Shown piece by piece: positions 6,379 through 7,594 of a stretch of 7,594 nucleotides of DNA. The DNA lies in assembly GCA_029856055.1 (NCBI GenBank), contig JAHQWF010000128.1, forward strand, positions 1-7,594, written 5' to 3'. The position numbers and the translations under genes were made by a program. Each line of letters begins with the position of its first letter. Position 1 is the stretch's first letter. The DNA comes from Candidatus Njordarchaeota archaeon. Lineage in GTDB: Archaea > Asgardarchaeota > Njordarchaeia > Njordarchaeales > Njordarchaeaceae. The notes under the pieces are model-generated. The model was not told the origin of the DNA, did not search any database, and was given only the letters and a program-made list of their open reading frames with translations.

Positions 6379-7594
6379 ATGGATTTACAATTTTATTCAG
6401 AGGTTACAGTGTTGGAAACAGAAGTTAATCAAAATACTAATAGAGGTATTGGAATCAGAACTATCTATATCTCAACAATCATAATATTAATTCTGTTATC
6501 AATCTTAGGATTCTTTGATTTAGTTTTATTTTCGATTTACTCAATATTAACTATACTTTGGTTCACCGCATTTATATTATATACTATCTCTGTTACTTTA
6601 ATCACTAGATCAAAGACTTACCAGAAAGCTAATATGGATTTAAGAAATGATCCTCCCAAAGTAACGATCATGGTCCCGCTTCACTTGGAGAAAGAGGAGT
6701 CAATAGCTAAGACACTTGATAATCTAGTGCAACAAACTTATCCAAAAGACTTCTTAGAAATAATTTTAGTTCTGGAGCCCGATGATAAGCAGACAATAAA
6801 ATCATTAGATAAAATAATAGATTCATATAAAAACAGACTTAAAATAAAAACTGTTTATTCAGATGGCAGGAAAAAGATAAAGGGTCACGCGCTTAATGTA
6901 GCGTTAAAGCAAATAACAGGCGAAATCGTTGGTGTTTATGACGCTGATGACGAATTTCCTCCAACTCAAATAGAAGAAGTTGTTAAGATATTTGAAAGCG
7001 ATCCTAATTGCGGTGCGGTAGGAACGAAGGTATATAGATACAGAAAATCTATAATAGGTAGTTTACTTAATCTAGAGATGGTTGTTTGGTACGATATGTA
7101 TGTACCAATATTTCATAGAATTTCTAAGGTAGCTTTATTATCTGGGGAGGGATTATTCTTAAGAAAAAATGTATTAGAGGATATAGGTGGTTTTCCAGAA
7201 AAATTATGCGAAGACTTTAGCTTATCGATAAAATTGAGGGAGCTTGGATTAAGCGCGAAATTGCTTGAATCATATGTTGTTGAGCTCGCACCTAAGACGC
7301 TAAAAAGTTTGTTAAAACAAAGGTTAAGATGGATTAGAGGAGATCTCGAAGCTTTAGGTGATTTAATTAGAAGCAATGTGAAAATAAGAGATAAGTTTCT
7401 GATTACATTTTTGTTTTTCATGCCAGTTTTACTTACAATAGGACCTATTATAGCTATATTTGAGTTATTAAGAAGACAATTAGAATTAATTTTAGGTAAA
7501 AATATTTTTATAATGCTAGATGCTTTGCTGAGTAATCCCGTATACCAATTTTTGTCAACACTTAGCTTATTTTTCACATTTATTTATATTGTCA
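6379..7594 (+). CDS. Family 2 glycosyltransferase, processive membrane type, 3'-partial
   Basis: The frame is open from ATG 6379 to the window end (405 codons plus one base) and is cut there. Two N-terminal helices (about 28-47 and 51-75) precede a cytoplasmic GT-A domain: strand VTIMVPLH (95-102), the substrate-binding segment YPKDFLEIILVLEPDD (121-136), the DXD-type metal/nucleotide-sugar motif YDADDEF (187-193), SGEG (255-258), the acid motif CEDF with E278-D279, and QRLRW (Q314 to W318). The D, DXD, ED, QxxRW set is that of GT2 enzymes that transfer sugars next to a membrane channel, such as cellulose and hyaluronan synthases, although many such archaeal enzymes are uncharacterised. C-terminal helices follow (about 340-362 and from 391 into the edge), as expected. 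An in-frame TAA at 6349-6351 limits the start. GTG 6409 or TTG 6412, just after GAGGT at 6400-6404, are alternatives that keep both helices. The sugar, the product and processivity are not readable. Its place beside a flippase suggests surface-glycan or N-glycan synthesis. Confidence 0.88.
   Translation, partial: MDLQFYSEVTVLETEVNQNTNRGIGIRTIYISTIIILILLSILGFFDLVLFSIYSILTILWFTAFILYTISVTLITRSKTYQKANMDLRNDPPKVTIMVPLHLEKEESIAKTLDNLVQQTYPKDFLEIILVLEPDDKQTIKSLDKIIDSYKNRLKIKTVYSDGRKKIKGHALNVALKQITGEIVGVYDADDEFPPTQIEEVVKIFESDPNCGAVGTKVYRYRKSIIGSLLNLEMVVWYDMYVPIFHRISKVALLSGEGLFLRKNVLEDIGGFPEKLCEDFSLSIKLRELGLSAKLLESYVVELAPKTLKSLLKQRLRWIRGDLEALGDLIRSNVKIRDKFLITFLFFMPVLLTIGPIIAIFELLRRQLELILGKNIFIMLDALLSNPVYQFLSTLSLFFTFIYIV

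Noticed and set aside
6188..6484. 98-residue open frame on the + strand starting at TTG
   Set aside because: It has no ribosome site and a low-complexity hydrophobic/basic composition. It overlaps the first 106 bases of the well-supported glycosyltransferase in another frame.
7113..7577. 154-residue open frame on the - strand
   Set aside because: It lies wholly antisense to the glycosyltransferase catalytic region (acid motif, QRLRW). Its Ser/Asn/Leu-rich translation is typical of a shadow frame in AT-rich DNA.
1..7594. CRISPR array, tRNA/rRNA genes, transposase or insertion-sequence ends
   Set aside because: I saw no regularly spaced identical DNA repeats, no cloverleaf with the conserved tRNA bases, and no transposase motifs. 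The only long repeat structure is at protein level within the surface protein.

Overview
The window is AT-rich and reads entirely on the + strand. It looks archaeal, most likely a thermophilic member of the Thermoproteota (Crenarchaeota). Arginine is almost always AGA/AGG, isoleucine is very often ATA, gene starts lack strong bacterial -35/-10 signals, TATA-like boxes precede the middle gene, and the first gene encodes a giant Asn/Thr/Ser/Tyr-rich surface protein. I cannot name the genus from sequence alone.

Layout. (1) Left edge to 4511: the 3' portion of a giant cell-surface protein. It has an N-terminal part resembling a beta-propeller (about 39-680), then ten tandem Ig-like beta-sandwich units (about 681-3638), then a seven-helix membrane domain (about 3660-4466) with a short charged tail. 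The reading frame is open to the left edge and there is no signal peptide, so the true N-terminus lies outside the window. (2) 4512-4619: a 108-base spacer with archaeal TATA-like boxes. (3) 4620-6170: a Wzx/RfbX-type polysaccharide (lipid-linked glycan) flippase of 516 residues. (4) 6171-6378: a 208-base AT-rich spacer with T-runs and small inverted repeats and no convincing gene. (5) 6379 to the right edge: a membrane-anchored family 2 glycosyltransferase of the processive (cellulose/hyaluronan synthase-like) type, cut off after 405 residues.

How they fit together (inference): the glycosyltransferase would build or extend a glycan on the cytoplasmic face, the flippase would move the lipid-linked glycan across the membrane, and the giant protein, with about 40 N-X-S/T sequons all in its ectodomain, is a plausible acceptor or scaffold on the outside. 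The most unusual feature is the giant protein: its Ig-like units alternate in an A-B pattern with a super-period of 187-199 residues, and the stalk is fused to a polytopic 7-TM domain rather than a single C-terminal anchor.
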